From Syntrophaceae bacterium UBA2280 (lineage in GTDB: Bacteria; Desulfobacterota; Syntrophia; Syntrophales; Smithellaceae): 64,000 bases of DNA. The notes under the pieces were generated by a model that saw nothing but the letters and a program-made list of their open reading frames with translations, made no database searches and was not told the DNA's origin. The stretch covers positions 152,788-216,787 of the forward strand of contig DDWS01000013.1 of assembly GCA_002347685.1 (NCBI GenBank), written 5' to 3'. Shown here piece after piece: positions 8,230 through 17,846 of this stretch. A program made the position numbers and the translations under genes. How positions within the stretch are numbered: position 1 is the stretch's first letter; every line of letters begins with the position of its first letter.

Positions 8230-9411
8230 ATGGAAGACACAAAGAGTTTTGCCGAAATGTTTGAAGAATCCTACGCCACGCCCAAACATTTTTCAGTCGG
8301 TGAAAAGGTGGAGGCAACGATTGTCAATATTTCCCCTGAATGGGTTTTTGTGGACCTGGGCGCGAAAAGCGAAGGCTACATTGACAAAAAAGAATTTCTC
8401 GCCGATGACGGCAGCCTGACGGTTAAAGAAGGAGACGTCATCACCGCATACTTTCTGTCATCGCGCCACAGTGAAAAACTCTTCACGACCAAGCTGACCG
8501 CGAAAAAAAGCGTGGATGAATTCCTCGTCAACGCTTATCAAAACGCCATTCCCCTGGAGGCCATCGTTGAAAGGGAAGTCAAGGGAGGCTTTTCCGTAAG
8601 AATCAGCGCCAACGCGAACGGTTTTTGCCCCTTTTCGCAAATGGAAACGCGCAGAATCGACACTGCCGCGGATTATATTGGCAAAAAATTGGATTTTATC
8701 GTCATTGAATACGGAGAAAACGGCCGCAAGATCATCTTGTCGCGACGTCCTTTGCTCGAAAAAATCGAGCAGGACAAAATCGCCGGACTCAAAGAAACCC
8801 TCAAAAAGGGCATGACCGTGCAAGGCGTGGTCACCTCCGTGCGCGACTTCGGTGCGTTTGTCGATATCGGCGGCATGCAGGCGCTGCTTCCGGTTTCGGA
8901 AATGACCTGGGGCCGGGTGGACGATACGAAATCTCTCTATAAGCCGGGCGACACCATCGAAGCCGTCATCATCAACCTGGATTGGGAAAACGACCGCGTA
9001 ACATTGTCCTTTAAGGACACCCTGCCGGATCCGTGGAATGAGGTTGTCCGCAATTACGTAGAAGGCAGCACCCACAGGGGTAAGGTCTCACGGCTGACGG
9101 ATTTCGGCGCGTTTATCACGCTGGAGGCAGGCGTGGACGGCCTTTTGCATATCTCCAAGCTGGGCAAAGGAAAAAAGATCAAACACGCCCAGGATGTCTT
9201 GTCCAAAGATCGCGAAATCGACGTGAAGATCGAAAAGATCGACCGCGACAGCAGGAGAATTTCGCTGGACCTGGCATCCAACGACGAGGGAAAACAGGCG
9301 GTAGACAAAGAAGAGAAAGACGATTATCAGAACTATCTGCCCAAGTCACCCAACACCATGGGCACCTTCGGAGATTTGCTGAGCGGGGCTAAAAAGAAGA
9401 AAAGCCCGTAG
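8230..9411 (+). CDS. Four-S1-domain RNA-binding protein (ribosomal protein S1-like)
   Basis: A 393-residue protein with four S1/OB domains at about residues 22-95, 105-175, 190-262 and 275-350. The last two carry the classic V-x-S/R-x-x-x-F-G-A-F-V/I pattern (SVRDFGAFVDIGG, RLTDFGAFITLEAGVDGLLHISKL). Full S1 of proteobacteria has six domains; four-domain forms are found in other phyla and as paralogues. It probably binds mRNA or acts in translation. The C-terminus is lysine-rich. The ATG has AAAGGA 11 bases upstream. The stop codon is the first base of a TAGCCTT-type repeat. Confidence 0.87.
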   Translation: MEDTKSFAEMFEESYATPKHFSVGEKVEATIVNISPEWVFVDLGAKSEGYIDKKEFLADDGSLTVKEGDVITAYFLSSRHSEKLFTTKLTAKKSVDEFLVNAYQNAIPLEAIVEREVKGGFSVRISANANGFCPFSQMETRRIDTAADYIGKKLDFIVIEYGENGRKIILSRRPLLEKIEQDKIAGLKETLKKGMTVQGVVTSVRDFGAFVDIGGMQALLPVSEMTWGRVDDTKSLYKPGDTIEAVIINLDWENDRVTLSFKDTLPDPWNEVVRNYVEGSTHRGKVSRLTDFGAFITLEAGVDGLLHISKLGKGKKIKHAQDVLSKDREIDVKIEKIDRDSRRISLDLASNDEGKQAVDKEEKDDYQNYLPKSPNTMGTFGDLLSGAKKKKSP

Positions 9412-9926
9412 CCTTTAGCCTTTATCATGTCAATGTTGCGGTGTCATTTCGAAGGAGCCTTGACGACTGAGAAATCCAGGATTTCTCCTGCGGTCGAAAT
9501 GACATTACCTGGTTGAGGCAACACCAGGAGGCTGTCCGAGACCTTCCTTTCGCAATACCAAAGATTTCGATGGAATTGATGGACTAAAAATCGTTAATCC
9601 GTGGAAAGCCTCTTAATCATACGCCAACATTATTATCCGTTTCATTATCAGAGGGTTCTGCTTTTTCATGTCATCGTGGCGCCCAGCACTGCGGTTGATC
9701 GCCGATTATTTGACAGCAGCGACGGTAATGTCGAGATATTTCGTCAATTAATTGACCTCTTTAATGGCATTCATTGCATCATTGCCATCACGGAACATCA
9801 CATAAATTGAAATAAGATCATAATGATACACATGACAAGGGCAACAAAATGCCGTGGCACCAATATTGCAAAATGTCGGATTGTCGGATTTTACCCATAA
9901 GAAACCACAGGGGGTATGGATTCATC
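9412..9926. other. Intergenic stretch before the glycan cluster
   Basis: About 515 bases. It begins with TAGCCTTTAGCCTTTA starting at the S1 stop codon, then the palindromic repeat at 9442-9504, then a small CCTGGT/ACCAGG hairpin near 9508-9526. A 69-codon open frame at 9601-9810 has no ribosome site or known motif and is not called. The promoter for the glycan cluster should lie at 9780-9900, but I see no clean -35/-10 pair. Confidence 0.45.
9442..9504. repeat. Dispersed palindromic repeat, copy 1
   Basis: Ends are perfect inverted repeats, TGTCATTTCGA (9442-9452) and TCGAAATGACA (9494-9504), with an inner GAGAAATCC/GGATTTCTC pair. Read on the minus strand, the first 36 bases are nearly identical to a second copy at 27569-27606. 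This is a REP-like intergenic element, well away from coding sequence. Confidence 0.75.
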
Positions 9927-10706
9927 ATGAAAGTCGTTATCTTTGCAGGCGGAGCCGGAACGCGGATCTCGGAAGAGTCTTATTTGAAACCCAAACCAAT
10001 GATCGAAATTGGCGAAAAGCCCATTCTCTGGCATCTGATGAAACTTTTTGAGGCCCAGGGATTCAATGATTTCATCATTTGCGTCGGCTATAAAAGCTTC
10101 ATGATAAAGGAATATTTCCTCAATTATTACGTTTACAACTCGGATGTGACCGTCAATCTTCTGACAAACAGCTTCGAGGTGCACCGGTCCAATACGGAAA
10201 AATTCCGTGTCACGTTGGTAGACACGGGCCTTCATACGCAAACCGCGGGACGTTTGAAGCGGGCCCGACAATATGTCGGCAATGAAGAATTTCTTCTGAC
10301 TTATGGTGATGGACTGGCGGATGTTAACCTCAAGGTGCTGATTGATTATCACCATGAGCACGGGAAAATCGCCACGGTCACCGCTGTTCAGCCAGCAGGC
10401 CGCTTTGGACTTCTGGGGCTTGAGGACGACGCGCGTGTGTCGAGTTTTAAAGAAAAAACACTGGGAGATGGCGGATGGATCAACGGGGGCTTCTTCGTTC
10501 TGAAACCGGACGTCTTCGACTATCTGCCGGAAAACTCCGATCAATTGATGTGGGAGGATGCCCCGCTGGAAAAACTGTCCGCGGAAGGTCAACTAGTCGC
10601 CTATAAGCATCACGGGTTCTGGCAATGCATGGACGCCATGCGCGATAAGGAAATACTCGAACAGCTCTGGCGCTCAGGACAGGCGAAATGGAAGATGTGG
10701 GAATAA
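9927..10706 (+). CDS. rfbF: Glucose-1-phosphate cytidylyltransferase
   Basis: A 259-residue nucleotidyltransferase that makes CDP-glucose from CTP and glucose-1-phosphate, the first step of CDP-deoxysugar synthesis. The N-terminus MKVVIFAGGAGTRISEES is the nucleotide-binding signature of this family (LAGGxGTR), followed by KPKPMIEIGEKPILWH, and YGDGLADV provides the metal-binding aspartate. The frame is open further upstream, but ATG 9927 starts exactly at the beta-strand before the signature and follows AGGGGG. It heads a run of ten co-directional genes. The next gene encodes the matching dehydratase, which confirms the CDP pathway. Confidence 0.93.
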   Translation: MKVVIFAGGAGTRISEESYLKPKPMIEIGEKPILWHLMKLFEAQGFNDFIICVGYKSFMIKEYFLNYYVYNSDVTVNLLTNSFEVHRSNTEKFRVTLVDTGLHTQTAGRLKRARQYVGNEEFLLTYGDGLADVNLKVLIDYHHEHGKIATVTAVQPAGRFGLLGLEDDARVSSFKEKTLGDGGWINGGFFVLKPDVFDYLPENSDQLMWEDAPLEKLSAEGQLVAYKHHGFWQCMDAMRDKEILEQLWRSGQAKWKMWE

Positions 10707-10720
10707 ATCGCGGATAACCT

Positions 10721-11812
10721 ATGTTCGACAATATTTATTCAAATAAGAATATTCTCATCACAGGACACACGGGATTCAAGGGATCATGGCTGGCCCTGTG
10801 GCTTTCGCAACTCGGCGCACAAATCACCGGTTACTCATTACAACCACCCACAGACCCGAACCATTTTCAGTTGCATGATCTCCATATCAACTCCGTGATT
10901 TGTGATATTCGCAACGCGGATAAACTCAAACAAGTTTTCCAAGAGCAGCAACCGGAAATCGTTTTTCATCTGGCCGCGCAGGCCATTGTCCGGCGATCCT
11001 ACCGCGAACCGGTGGAAACATTTACAAGCAATGTACTGGGCACGATTAATCTGCTGGAAGCCGCGAGGGCCTGTGACTCCGTTCGCGCCATCGTGATCGT
11101 CACCAGCGACAAATGCTATGAAAACAAGGAATGGTTTTGGGGCTATCGCGAAATCGATCCGCTGGGCGGATATGACCCCTACAGCGCCTCGAAAGGGTGC
11201 GCTGAAATCGTCACCGGTTGCTGGCGCAATTCCTATTTCAACCCGAAGGATTATGGCAAAAGCCATCAGACGCTTCTTGCCAGCGCCCGCGCCGGCAATG
11301 TGATTGGCGGCGGCGACTGGGCAGCCGATCGCCTGATTCCGGACATCATGCGCGCGACGGCACAATCTCAAAAAGTAACGATTCGCAATCCCCACGCGAC
11401 CCGCCCCTGGCAGCATGTTCTTGAACCTCTGAGCGGCTATCTGCTGCTGGGTCAAAGACTTCTGGAGGGCCGCAAGGAATTTGCCGACGCGTGGAATTTC
11501 GGACCTTCCGAGGAAGAAAATCTCAGCGTCGATGAAATCGTCGGTCAGGTTAAAGCGCTCTGGCCGAAAATGGATTATCATATTGAGGGATCACCGGATC
11601 AACCCCACGAAGCGGGCCTGCTTCGGTTGGATTGCTCTAAAGCCCGCGCCCAATTACAATGGGCGCCTGCATGGACCGGCAGCAATGCCGTTGAGAAAAC
11701 CGTCTCCTGGTATAGAAATTTTTATGAAACCGGTATAATATTGAGCATGGATCATCTTCATCAATATGTTGCAGACGCGCAAAACAAACACATCGCATGG
11801 GCGGAAAAATGA
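10721..11812 (+). CDS. rfbG: CDP-glucose 4,6-dehydratase
   Basis: A 363-residue extended short-chain dehydrogenase that converts CDP-glucose to CDP-4-dehydro-6-deoxyglucose using bound NAD. GHTGFKG (residues 15-21) binds NAD and YSASK (about 149-153) holds the catalytic Tyr and Lys. The segments TSDKCYEN and GNVIGGGDWA.DRLIPD are characteristic of RfbG. It starts 14 bases after rfbF, and its stop overlaps the next start (ATGA at 11809-11812), indicating translational coupling. Confidence 0.93.
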   Translation: MFDNIYSNKNILITGHTGFKGSWLALWLSQLGAQITGYSLQPPTDPNHFQLHDLHINSVICDIRNADKLKQVFQEQQPEIVFHLAAQAIVRRSYREPVETFTSNVLGTINLLEAARACDSVRAIVIVTSDKCYENKEWFWGYREIDPLGGYDPYSASKGCAEIVTGCWRNSYFNPKDYGKSHQTLLASARAGNVIGGGDWAADRLIPDIMRATAQSQKVTIRNPHATRPWQHVLEPLSGYLLLGQRLLEGRKEFADAWNFGPSEEENLSVDEIVGQVKALWPKMDYHIEGSPDQPHEAGLLRLDCSKARAQLQWAPAWTGSNAVEKTVSWYRNFYETGIILSMDHLHQYVADAQNKHIAWAEK

Positions 11813-12345
11813 AATTTATCGAAACAAAACTTCAAGGCGCGTTCATCATTCGGCCGGATCTCATTGAAGACGAGCGAGGTTTCTTTGCCCGCACTTTCTG
11901 CCGACGTGAATTTGAAGAACATGGCTTAAATACCAATCTGGTTCAGTGCAACATTTCCTTCAACAAACAAAAAGGAACCCTGCGCGGCATGCATTATCAG
12001 GTTCCGCCGCATGCCGAGGCCAAGCTGGTTCGCTGCACGGCGGGAGCCATTTACGACGTCATCATCGATCTACGTGCCGCTTCATCAACATTCAAGCAAT
12101 GGTTTGCAGTGGAGCTGACAGCCGAAAATCATCAGTTGCTCTACGTTCCGGAAGGCTTTGCGCACGGATACCAAACGCTACGTCCGGATACGGAAATCCT
12201 TTATCAAGTATCCGAATTCTATCATCCGCAAAGTGAAGAAGGTGTCCGTTGGAATGATCCGGCTTTTGGAATAGTATGGCCGCTACCTGCTACTGCCATG
12301 TCCGGCAAAGATGCATCCCATCCTGATTGGGGGGCAGACAAATGA
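11809..12345 (+). CDS. Nucleotide-sugar 3,5-epimerase, RmlC family
   Basis: A 178-residue cupin of the dTDP-4-dehydrorhamnose 3,5-epimerase family. RGMHYQVPP carries the catalytic histidine and VPEGFAHGYQ the conserved product-binding loop; the length is usual. In this setting the substrate is more likely the CDP-4-dehydro-6-deoxyglucose made by the preceding genes than a dTDP-sugar, because no rmlA or rmlB is near; that is inference. It overlaps both neighbours by ATGA. ATG 11809 is preferred to an in-frame ATG 12 bases upstream because of that overlap. Confidence 0.85.
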   Translation: MKFIETKLQGAFIIRPDLIEDERGFFARTFCRREFEEHGLNTNLVQCNISFNKQKGTLRGMHYQVPPHAEAKLVRCTAGAIYDVIIDLRAASSTFKQWFAVELTAENHQLLYVPEGFAHGYQTLRPDTEILYQVSEFYHPQSEEGVRWNDPAFGIVWPLPATAMSGKDASHPDWGADK

Positions 12346-13481
12346 AAGTCAGACTTTTTCAACCTTCCGTGGGACAAGAGGAGCTAAATGCCATCCAGGA
12401 AGCTTTTAATGATGCCTGGATTGGCCTTGGGCCGAAAGTAACGGAATTTGAAAATGCATGGCGCAATTTTATCGGCTGTAGACATGCCGTGGGCATGAAT
12501 TCGGCTACCGCGGCCTTACATCTGGCCTTGGCCGTCTATCGCTTCCCTAGGGGCAAGAAAGTCCTTATCCCCGCGGTAACATTTGTCGCCACCGCAACCG
12601 CCGCCTTGTATTGCGGTTTGCAACCGGTGTTTGTGGACGTTCGCGAAGACACCCTGGGCATGGATTTGGATGATCTCGAGCGTAAAATTGATCCGGATTG
12701 CGTGGCGGTAATGCCTGTGCATCTCTGCGGGCATCCCGTCGAAATGGACAGGCTGCTTGCTATCGCTCATAAAAACAGTCTCAAAGTAATTGAAGACTGT
12801 GCGCATACTGCGGGCGGTATATACAAAGGAAAAACTTTGGGTACCTGGGGAAATATCGGCTGCTTTTCATTTGAAGAAAAAAAGTGCATGACCACAGGCG
12901 ACGGGGGAATGTTTTGCACGGATGACGAGGAATTGGTGGCTCCCGTTCGCGCCATGCGCTGGGTCGGTATCGATAAAGACACATGGAAACGAAACGTCGG
13001 CTACACCTGTGAAGGCATCGAAGACCGCCACTGGTATTATGAGATTTCCTTGCTGGGATACAAGTACAACATGAATGACCTGGCAGCCTCCATTGGTCTG
13101 GTCCAGCTGCGAAAACTGCCAGAGATGAACGCGAGAAGAACCGCAATCATCGCTCGCTACCTGGATGGAATTGAGCACCTTGAACATATCAGGCCACTTA
13201 TCCCCTATGATTTATCCGGCGGAAATGTTTACCACATATTTGGAGTGCGGACTGACGCCAATAACCGCGACAATCTGATGCGCTATTTAAAACAGCATGA
13301 AATTTCCACAGGCCTACACTACACGCCGCTGACACTCCATCCTCTTTTCCGCGCTCACAAAGAGGCAGTACCAAACGCACTATCGGTTTATCATCAAATT
13401 ATGACTCTTCCGCTTCATGCGGCTTTGACCGACCAAGAAGTCGATTATGTCATCGACGCAATTTGTAGATGGAGCAAATGA
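12342..13481 (+). CDS. DegT/DnrJ/EryC1/StrS sugar aminotransferase
   Basis: A 379-residue PLP enzyme of the sugar aminotransferase family. The signature CFSFEEKKCMTTGDGGMF (about residues 174-191) contains the PLP lysine, aligned to K181, so this is a transaminase and not an RfbH-type 3-dehydrase, which has histidine there. EDCAHTAGG holds the aspartate that contacts the PLP ring. Likely it transfers an amino group to the 4-keto (or 3-keto) carbon of the epimerised CDP-sugar. Start ATG 12342 overlaps the epimerase stop. Confidence 0.88.
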   Translation: MKVRLFQPSVGQEELNAIQEAFNDAWIGLGPKVTEFENAWRNFIGCRHAVGMNSATAALHLALAVYRFPRGKKVLIPAVTFVATATAALYCGLQPVFVDVREDTLGMDLDDLERKIDPDCVAVMPVHLCGHPVEMDRLLAIAHKNSLKVIEDCAHTAGGIYKGKTLGTWGNIGCFSFEEKKCMTTGDGGMFCTDDEELVAPVRAMRWVGIDKDTWKRNVGYTCEGIEDRHWYYEISLLGYKYNMNDLAASIGLVQLRKLPEMNARRTAIIARYLDGIEHLEHIRPLIPYDLSGGNVYHIFGVRTDANNRDNLMRYLKQHEISTGLHYTPLTLHPLFRAHKEAVPNALSVYHQIMTLPLHAALTDQEVDYVIDAICRWSK

Positions 13482-13520
13482 CAGCTGTCTTAAAAGATCC
13501 GAAAAAATGAGAAAAATATC

Positions 13521-14168
13521 ATGAAACAAAAACCGTCCATAAACCCAATTTCATCGATCCTGAAAAATCATTACGAAAAGAGTTTCGAAAAATTCGGCCC
13601 AAGTTCTGCTGGCGTTGATTGGGGACAGGACAAAACCAGAATGCTTATAAGATATAATAATATGTTGGATCTTGTGGAAAAACCGCAAGCACGCAAAAAG
13701 CAGTCTCTTCTGGATGTGGGTTGCGGTTTCGGCGGTCTGGCAGCTTATGCGCGCCAAAAAGACATCGCTTTAAATTATACCGGGATTGACGTTGCAACAA
13801 ACATGATCCGGTGGGCTAAAAAAAATATTAAGCAGTCAAAATTTATCGAAGACGATTTTCTCGCGCACGATTTTTCCGGAGCAACTTACGATTATATCAT
13901 CTGTAATGGTATACTGACTCAAAAGCTGGATTGCAGTCTGCGCGAAATGGATGTGTTTGCCAAAGCCTTGATTCATAAAATGTATAGCTTGTGTAAAAAG
14001 GGCATCGCTTTCAATATCATGACGACCTATGTTAATTTTTTTGCTCCCAATCTTTATTACAAGCATCCGGCCGAATTACTTTCTTATTGCCTGTCCGAAT
14101 TGAGCACGAAGGTAAAAATCGATCACGCGTACGGGCTTTATGAATTCACCGTATATGTGTACAGATGA
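13521..14168 (+). CDS. Class I SAM-dependent methyltransferase
   Basis: A 215-residue methyltransferase with motif I LLDVGCGFGG (about 63-72) and TGIDVATNMI as motif II. In a sugar cluster it probably methylates an amino or hydroxyl group of the finished sugar; this is inferred from position only. The ribosome site is poor. Its stop overlaps an ATG at 14165, but the next gene probably starts at 14177. Confidence 0.82.
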   Translation: MKQKPSINPISSILKNHYEKSFEKFGPSSAGVDWGQDKTRMLIRYNNMLDLVEKPQARKKQSLLDVGCGFGGLAAYARQKDIALNYTGIDVATNMIRWAKKNIKQSKFIEDDFLAHDFSGATYDYIICNGILTQKLDCSLREMDVFAKALIHKMYSLCKKGIAFNIMTTYVNFFAPNLYYKHPAELLSYCLSELSTKVKIDHAYGLYEFTVYVYR

Positions 14169-14176
14169 GGAATGAC

Positions 14177-14827
14177 ATGGCAGACATCATTATTTACGGA
14201 ACCGGCCTTATTGCCGAAGTTGCGCATTTCTATTTCACACACGATACCGGACGGCACATCGCATGCTTTACAAATGCCGGCTCATTTATTAAAGAATCCA
14301 CCCTTCTCAATCTGCCTGTGGTGCCTTTTGAAAATATTGAGGCGCTTTTCCCTCCCGAGCACTACGACATGTTTATCGCAATCGGTTATACCAAAACGAA
14401 TCAAATTCGTCAGCAGAGATACGCGGAGGCAAAAGCAAAGGGCTATCGGCTTGTAACCTATATAAGCTCACGGGCGGCATATTACGCAACGCCGGTAGGC
14501 GACAATTGTCTCATCCTGGAAAATAACGTGATCCAGCCATACGTGACCATCGGCAACAATGTCACCTTATGGTCGGGCAATCACATTGGACATCATTCAG
14601 TCATTGAAGACCATTGTTTTATCAGCTCTCATGTCGTCGTCTCGGGATCCTGTTATATTGAAGAAAACTGTTTTCTGGGTGTCAACAGCACATTAAGGGA
14701 CAATGTAAGAATCGGAAAACTGTCCGTCATAGGTTCCGGAGCGACCGTTATGAAAAATTGCGGTGAACGGTCCCTGGTTCAGCCGGCAAAATCAAGGCAT
14801 GAAATCATAGAAAAAGACATAATCTGA
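14177..14827 (+). CDS. Left-handed beta-helix acyltransferase (NeuD-like)
   Basis: A 216-residue protein with an N-terminal Rossmann-like PglD_N/NeuD domain (IIIYGTGLIAEVAHFYF) and hexapeptide repeats from about residue 105 (IGNNVTLWSGNHIGHHSVIEDH), as in UDP-sugar or sialic acid O/N-acetyltransferases. Here it probably acetylates the amino sugar made by the preceding aminotransferase. ATG 14177 has AGGA (14168-14171) five bases upstream; ATG 14165, which overlaps the previous stop, is the alternative. Confidence 0.82.
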   Translation: MADIIIYGTGLIAEVAHFYFTHDTGRHIACFTNAGSFIKESTLLNLPVVPFENIEALFPPEHYDMFIAIGYTKTNQIRQQRYAEAKAKGYRLVTYISSRAAYYATPVGDNCLILENNVIQPYVTIGNNVTLWSGNHIGHHSVIEDHCFISSHVVVSGSCYIEENCFLGVNSTLRDNVRIGKLSVIGSGATVMKNCGERSLVQPAKSRHEIIEKDII

Positions 14828-14834
14828 AGGAAAG

Positions 14835-15794
14835 ATGCAAAGTCGGGATCAGCTGATGAATATGAAGTGGAAAAAAAAGGGGCAAATCTTTGTTCCGCCA
14901 GGTAACGGATTTTTCAAGACTCACGTAACCCGTTCAATACCTTATCGTATCGATCCTTCAACATTACGCATTTATTTTTCATCGCGCAGCAGCGAAGACA
15001 TCCCATACCCTACCTTCATAGACGTTGACCCCGCATGTCCAGATAGGATATTACATATCAACGCAACTCCAATGATGGACTTGGGCAGAACCGGAACTTT
15101 TGACGACTCGGGTATCACGCCAACATGTATTCTGAAGCATAAAAATCAAGTAATGATGTATTATGTCGGATGGAAAAGGCGTCGCTACGGTGTTACCATT
15201 GAAGCATCCATCGGGCTTGCAATTTTAACCGACCACGGCACCAAGTTAAAAAGATGTTTTGAAGGCCCTATTATAGGTCAGGATAAAAATCATCCCATCA
15301 TGACGGCGGCACCTTTCGTTTTGTTTGACAATCGCAGATACAGAATGTGGTATTGTTCCGCTACAGAATGGAGGCAATGCAGCGGATCACCCGAACCCAT
15401 TTATACCGTATGCTACGCTGAATCGGAAAACGGAATAGATTGGAAACCGCTAAGAAAACCTATTATACAAAACAGATTTGATGGCGAAGTTGTTTCTGCG
15501 CCATGGGTAATCAAGGCAGGCAACATTTATCACATGTGGTATTCAACGCGAGGTTCCGCGACAAACGAAGATAAGAAGTTCGTCATTGGTTACGCAAAAT
15601 CCCCTGATGGCGTCAAGTGGCGGCGCCTTGACAGCCAAGCGGGAATTGAGCGGTCGGAAGACGGATGGGATTCCGAAATGATTTGTTATCCTTCATTCTT
15701 TACCCATAAGGATATTACCTATATGTTTTACTCCGGCAACAATGTCGGGAAAGGCGGGCTCGGCTACGCCGAGACGAAAAATTTTCTATTGTGA
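14835..15794 (+). CDS. Five-bladed beta-propeller protein, glycosidase-like
   Basis: A 319-residue protein without signal peptide. Repeated segments such as YRMWYCSATEW, YHMWYSTRGSA and YMFYSGNN, each preceded by a turn with aspartate or glutamate, resemble the five-bladed propeller of GH43/GH32-like enzymes and are typical of uncharacterised genes in O-antigen and flagellin-glycan clusters. Whether it is catalytic is unknown: it could trim, transfer or merely bind sugar. AAGGA stands three to four bases before the ATG. A second in-frame start lies about 24 bases downstream. Confidence 0.68.
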   Translation: MQSRDQLMNMKWKKKGQIFVPPGNGFFKTHVTRSIPYRIDPSTLRIYFSSRSSEDIPYPTFIDVDPACPDRILHINATPMMDLGRTGTFDDSGITPTCILKHKNQVMMYYVGWKRRRYGVTIEASIGLAILTDHGTKLKRCFEGPIIGQDKNHPIMTAAPFVLFDNRRYRMWYCSATEWRQCSGSPEPIYTVCYAESENGIDWKPLRKPIIQNRFDGEVVSAPWVIKAGNIYHMWYSTRGSATNEDKKFVIGYAKSPDGVKWRRLDSQAGIERSEDGWDSEMICYPSFFTHKDITYMFYSGNNVGKGGLGYAETKNFLL

Positions 15795-15805
15795 GGAAGT
15801 AACCG

Positions 15806-16531
15806 ATGTCCGTCACCATCGTTATATTGCAACCGATGTTTATTCCCTGGTTGGGTTTATTTGAGCAAATCCGGTTATCCGATATTTACGTGCATTACGA
15901 CGATGTGCAATTGCCACAGGGCCGGAGTTTTACAACGCGCGTGCAGATTAAAACATCCGCCGGTATCACATGGCTGACTGCGCCGGTCGATCGAACGCAT
16001 TCGGGTGCCATGATCAACGAAACTTGCCTGGTTCAGGATAACAATTGGCGTATCAAACATCTTAAAAGCTTAAAGCAGTGGTACGCACGCGCGCCTTTTG
16101 TTGACACGATGATGGAAATAGCAAATCAGATATACGCTTTCGATTCAAACAATCTTGCTTTATTTAATCTTCACGCCATTGAATTAGTCACTGCATGGCT
16201 TGGCTTAAAGACTCGTTTTTCGAGCTCATCGGAGTTGGGAATAGCAGGATCAAGCACCAGGCGCCTGGTGGATATTTGTCAGTATTACAAAGCGGATACA
16301 TATGTGACCGGATTGGGTGCGCTTCATTATCTCGATTATGAACAGTTTGAGAGTTACGGCATATCGGTCAGATACATGGACTATGAAAAAAGGACCTATC
16401 CCCAGTTACATGGAACCTTCACGCCTTTTGTCTCCATTCTGGATACCATAGCCAATTGCGGCAGGAAGACCGAAGAATTAATCCGTTCCGGGGCAATTTA
16501 CTGGAAAGACTTCCTGTTGCGCGGGCAATAG
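15806..16531 (+). CDS. WbqC-family protein
   Basis: A 241-residue protein with the family opening ILQPMFIPWLGLFEQI, then DIYVHYDDVQLPQGRSFTTR and LTAPV. WbqC proteins accompany polysaccharide and flagellar-glycan clusters. Their activity has been suggested to be glycine or amino-acid transfer to amino sugars, but that is not firm. The gene follows the propeller protein by 11 bases in the same transcript. Confidence 0.88.
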   Translation: MSVTIVILQPMFIPWLGLFEQIRLSDIYVHYDDVQLPQGRSFTTRVQIKTSAGITWLTAPVDRTHSGAMINETCLVQDNNWRIKHLKSLKQWYARAPFVDTMMEIANQIYAFDSNNLALFNLHAIELVTAWLGLKTRFSSSSELGIAGSSTRRLVDICQYYKADTYVTGLGALHYLDYEQFESYGISVRYMDYEKRTYPQLHGTFTPFVSILDTIANCGRKTEELIRSGAIYWKDFLLRGQ

Positions 16532-16592
16532 ACAATTTTAGGGAGTGCCAGATAAAGAATCTCTATTTCCATCATAGCGCTCAGGGGGAACA

Positions 16593-17834
16593 ATGAATCA
16601 GGAAAACAAGCAGCAATTAACGCTGCTGAACACAATCAGCGATGCCGTTGAATACATTAAAATCAAACCCGAAGCCGAACAACACCTGTATCAACGCCTT
16701 AAAGAAGCTTTTCTGGCTATTGGCTTACCCACCCGAAATCGCATGATTGAACTCCTGGACACGCTTCCGACGAACAGGTCGCAGCTGGATGAATTTGCAA
16801 AGCTCTTTGATAAGTGGCTGGACTTAAACATCATTGCCTTATCCAATCGCATCAGGACATCGGATTCCTATAAAAAAGGGCTTTATGGCGCCGATAGAAA
16901 ATTTAATGAATTAATCAGCCTGATTAACGGAAGTCATGCACAGACGCTTATCACCCACGCGATGGACTGTCTGCAAAAAATCAGGGACGAAAACCCGCCT
17001 CTCTATGAATTTCTCACCGTCGGATATCGCGGCTGGTATTTCGAAAACAACTGGCTAGATGGAATCGGCGGTAAAAATAATTCTCTCATAAACAACAGAA
17101 TAACGACTTTAAAGAACAACATATCCAAATTCGAATGGTTCTACGACCACTTGGAAGATAACCTGTCAAAGCGATCTCTCAACGCCCTTATAAACAATTG
17201 GTTGACCTTTTCGATGAATGAGGCTCTCGATGTTTCGCTGTATGCATCGCACAATGTCGTGGCCAACACGGACATTTTTCCTCTTTATGAAAATGAGGTC
17301 TTTGTTGATTGCGGCGCTTACGTCGGAGACACCGTGGCCGATTTCGTCAACGAGTTCAACAGAGGCTATCGAAATATCTACACCTACGAGATTTCAGCGC
17401 CAACCGTCGACATTATGAAAAAGCATCTCCAAAACCTCCGGAATGTCATTTACAATGTGAAAGGCGTAGCGGATCAGAAAGGGGAATTAAGTCTTGCAGG
17501 CGTTGATGGACCTTTTCTCGGCAACCGGCTGGTAGAAGGCAAAGGAATTAAAAAGGTCCCTATCGTTAAGCTTGACGATGATATTCAGGAACCGATTACG
17601 TTTCTCAAAATTGACGTCGAAGGATTGGATAAACAGGCTATCCTCGGCGCAAAAGAACAGATCGCCCAGCATCATCCCAAAATGCATATCGATACTTATC
17701 ATAAACTGGCCGACGTGGTTGATGTGCCACTATTGGTTCACAGCATTGATCCAACCTACAGGTTTTATCTGAGGCTGACGAACTCCACCGAAAATAAAAT
17801 GATGTTCGCAATTTCTTGTATTTATCCAATATGA
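16593..17834 (+). CDS. FkbM-family methyltransferase
   Basis: A 413-residue protein. The C-terminal half (about residues 225-395) is an FkbM SAM-dependent methyltransferase, with VFVDCGAYVGDTV as motif I, YTYEISAPTV after it and FLKIDVEGLDKQAILGA as the family signature. The N-terminal 200 residues are helical and unassigned. FkbM enzymes O-methylate sugars and polyketides, so sugar methylation fits this cluster. AGGGGGAAC lies just before the ATG. Confidence 0.85.
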   Translation: MNQENKQQLTLLNTISDAVEYIKIKPEAEQHLYQRLKEAFLAIGLPTRNRMIELLDTLPTNRSQLDEFAKLFDKWLDLNIIALSNRIRTSDSYKKGLYGADRKFNELISLINGSHAQTLITHAMDCLQKIRDENPPLYEFLTVGYRGWYFENNWLDGIGGKNNSLINNRITTLKNNISKFEWFYDHLEDNLSKRSLNALINNWLTFSMNEALDVSLYASHNVVANTDIFPLYENEVFVDCGAYVGDTVADFVNEFNRGYRNIYTYEISAPTVDIMKKHLQNLRNVIYNVKGVADQKGELSLAGVDGPFLGNRLVEGKGIKKVPIVKLDDDIQEPITFLKIDVEGLDKQAILGAKEQIAQHHPKMHIDTYHKLADVVDVPLLVHSIDPTYRFYLRLTNSTENKMMFAISCIYPI

Positions 17835-17846
17835 GGGGGTTTTTCT

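Noticed and set aside
9601..9810. 69-codon open frame on the + strand before rfbF
   Set aside because: No ribosome site or recognisable motif, and it lies in the presumed promoter region of the glycan cluster.
12342..13481. RfbH-type 3-dehydrase (E1) by analogy with rfbF-rfbG clusters
   Set aside because: The PLP lysine is present (SFEEKK), and the protein is about 55 residues shorter than RfbH, so it is a transaminase.
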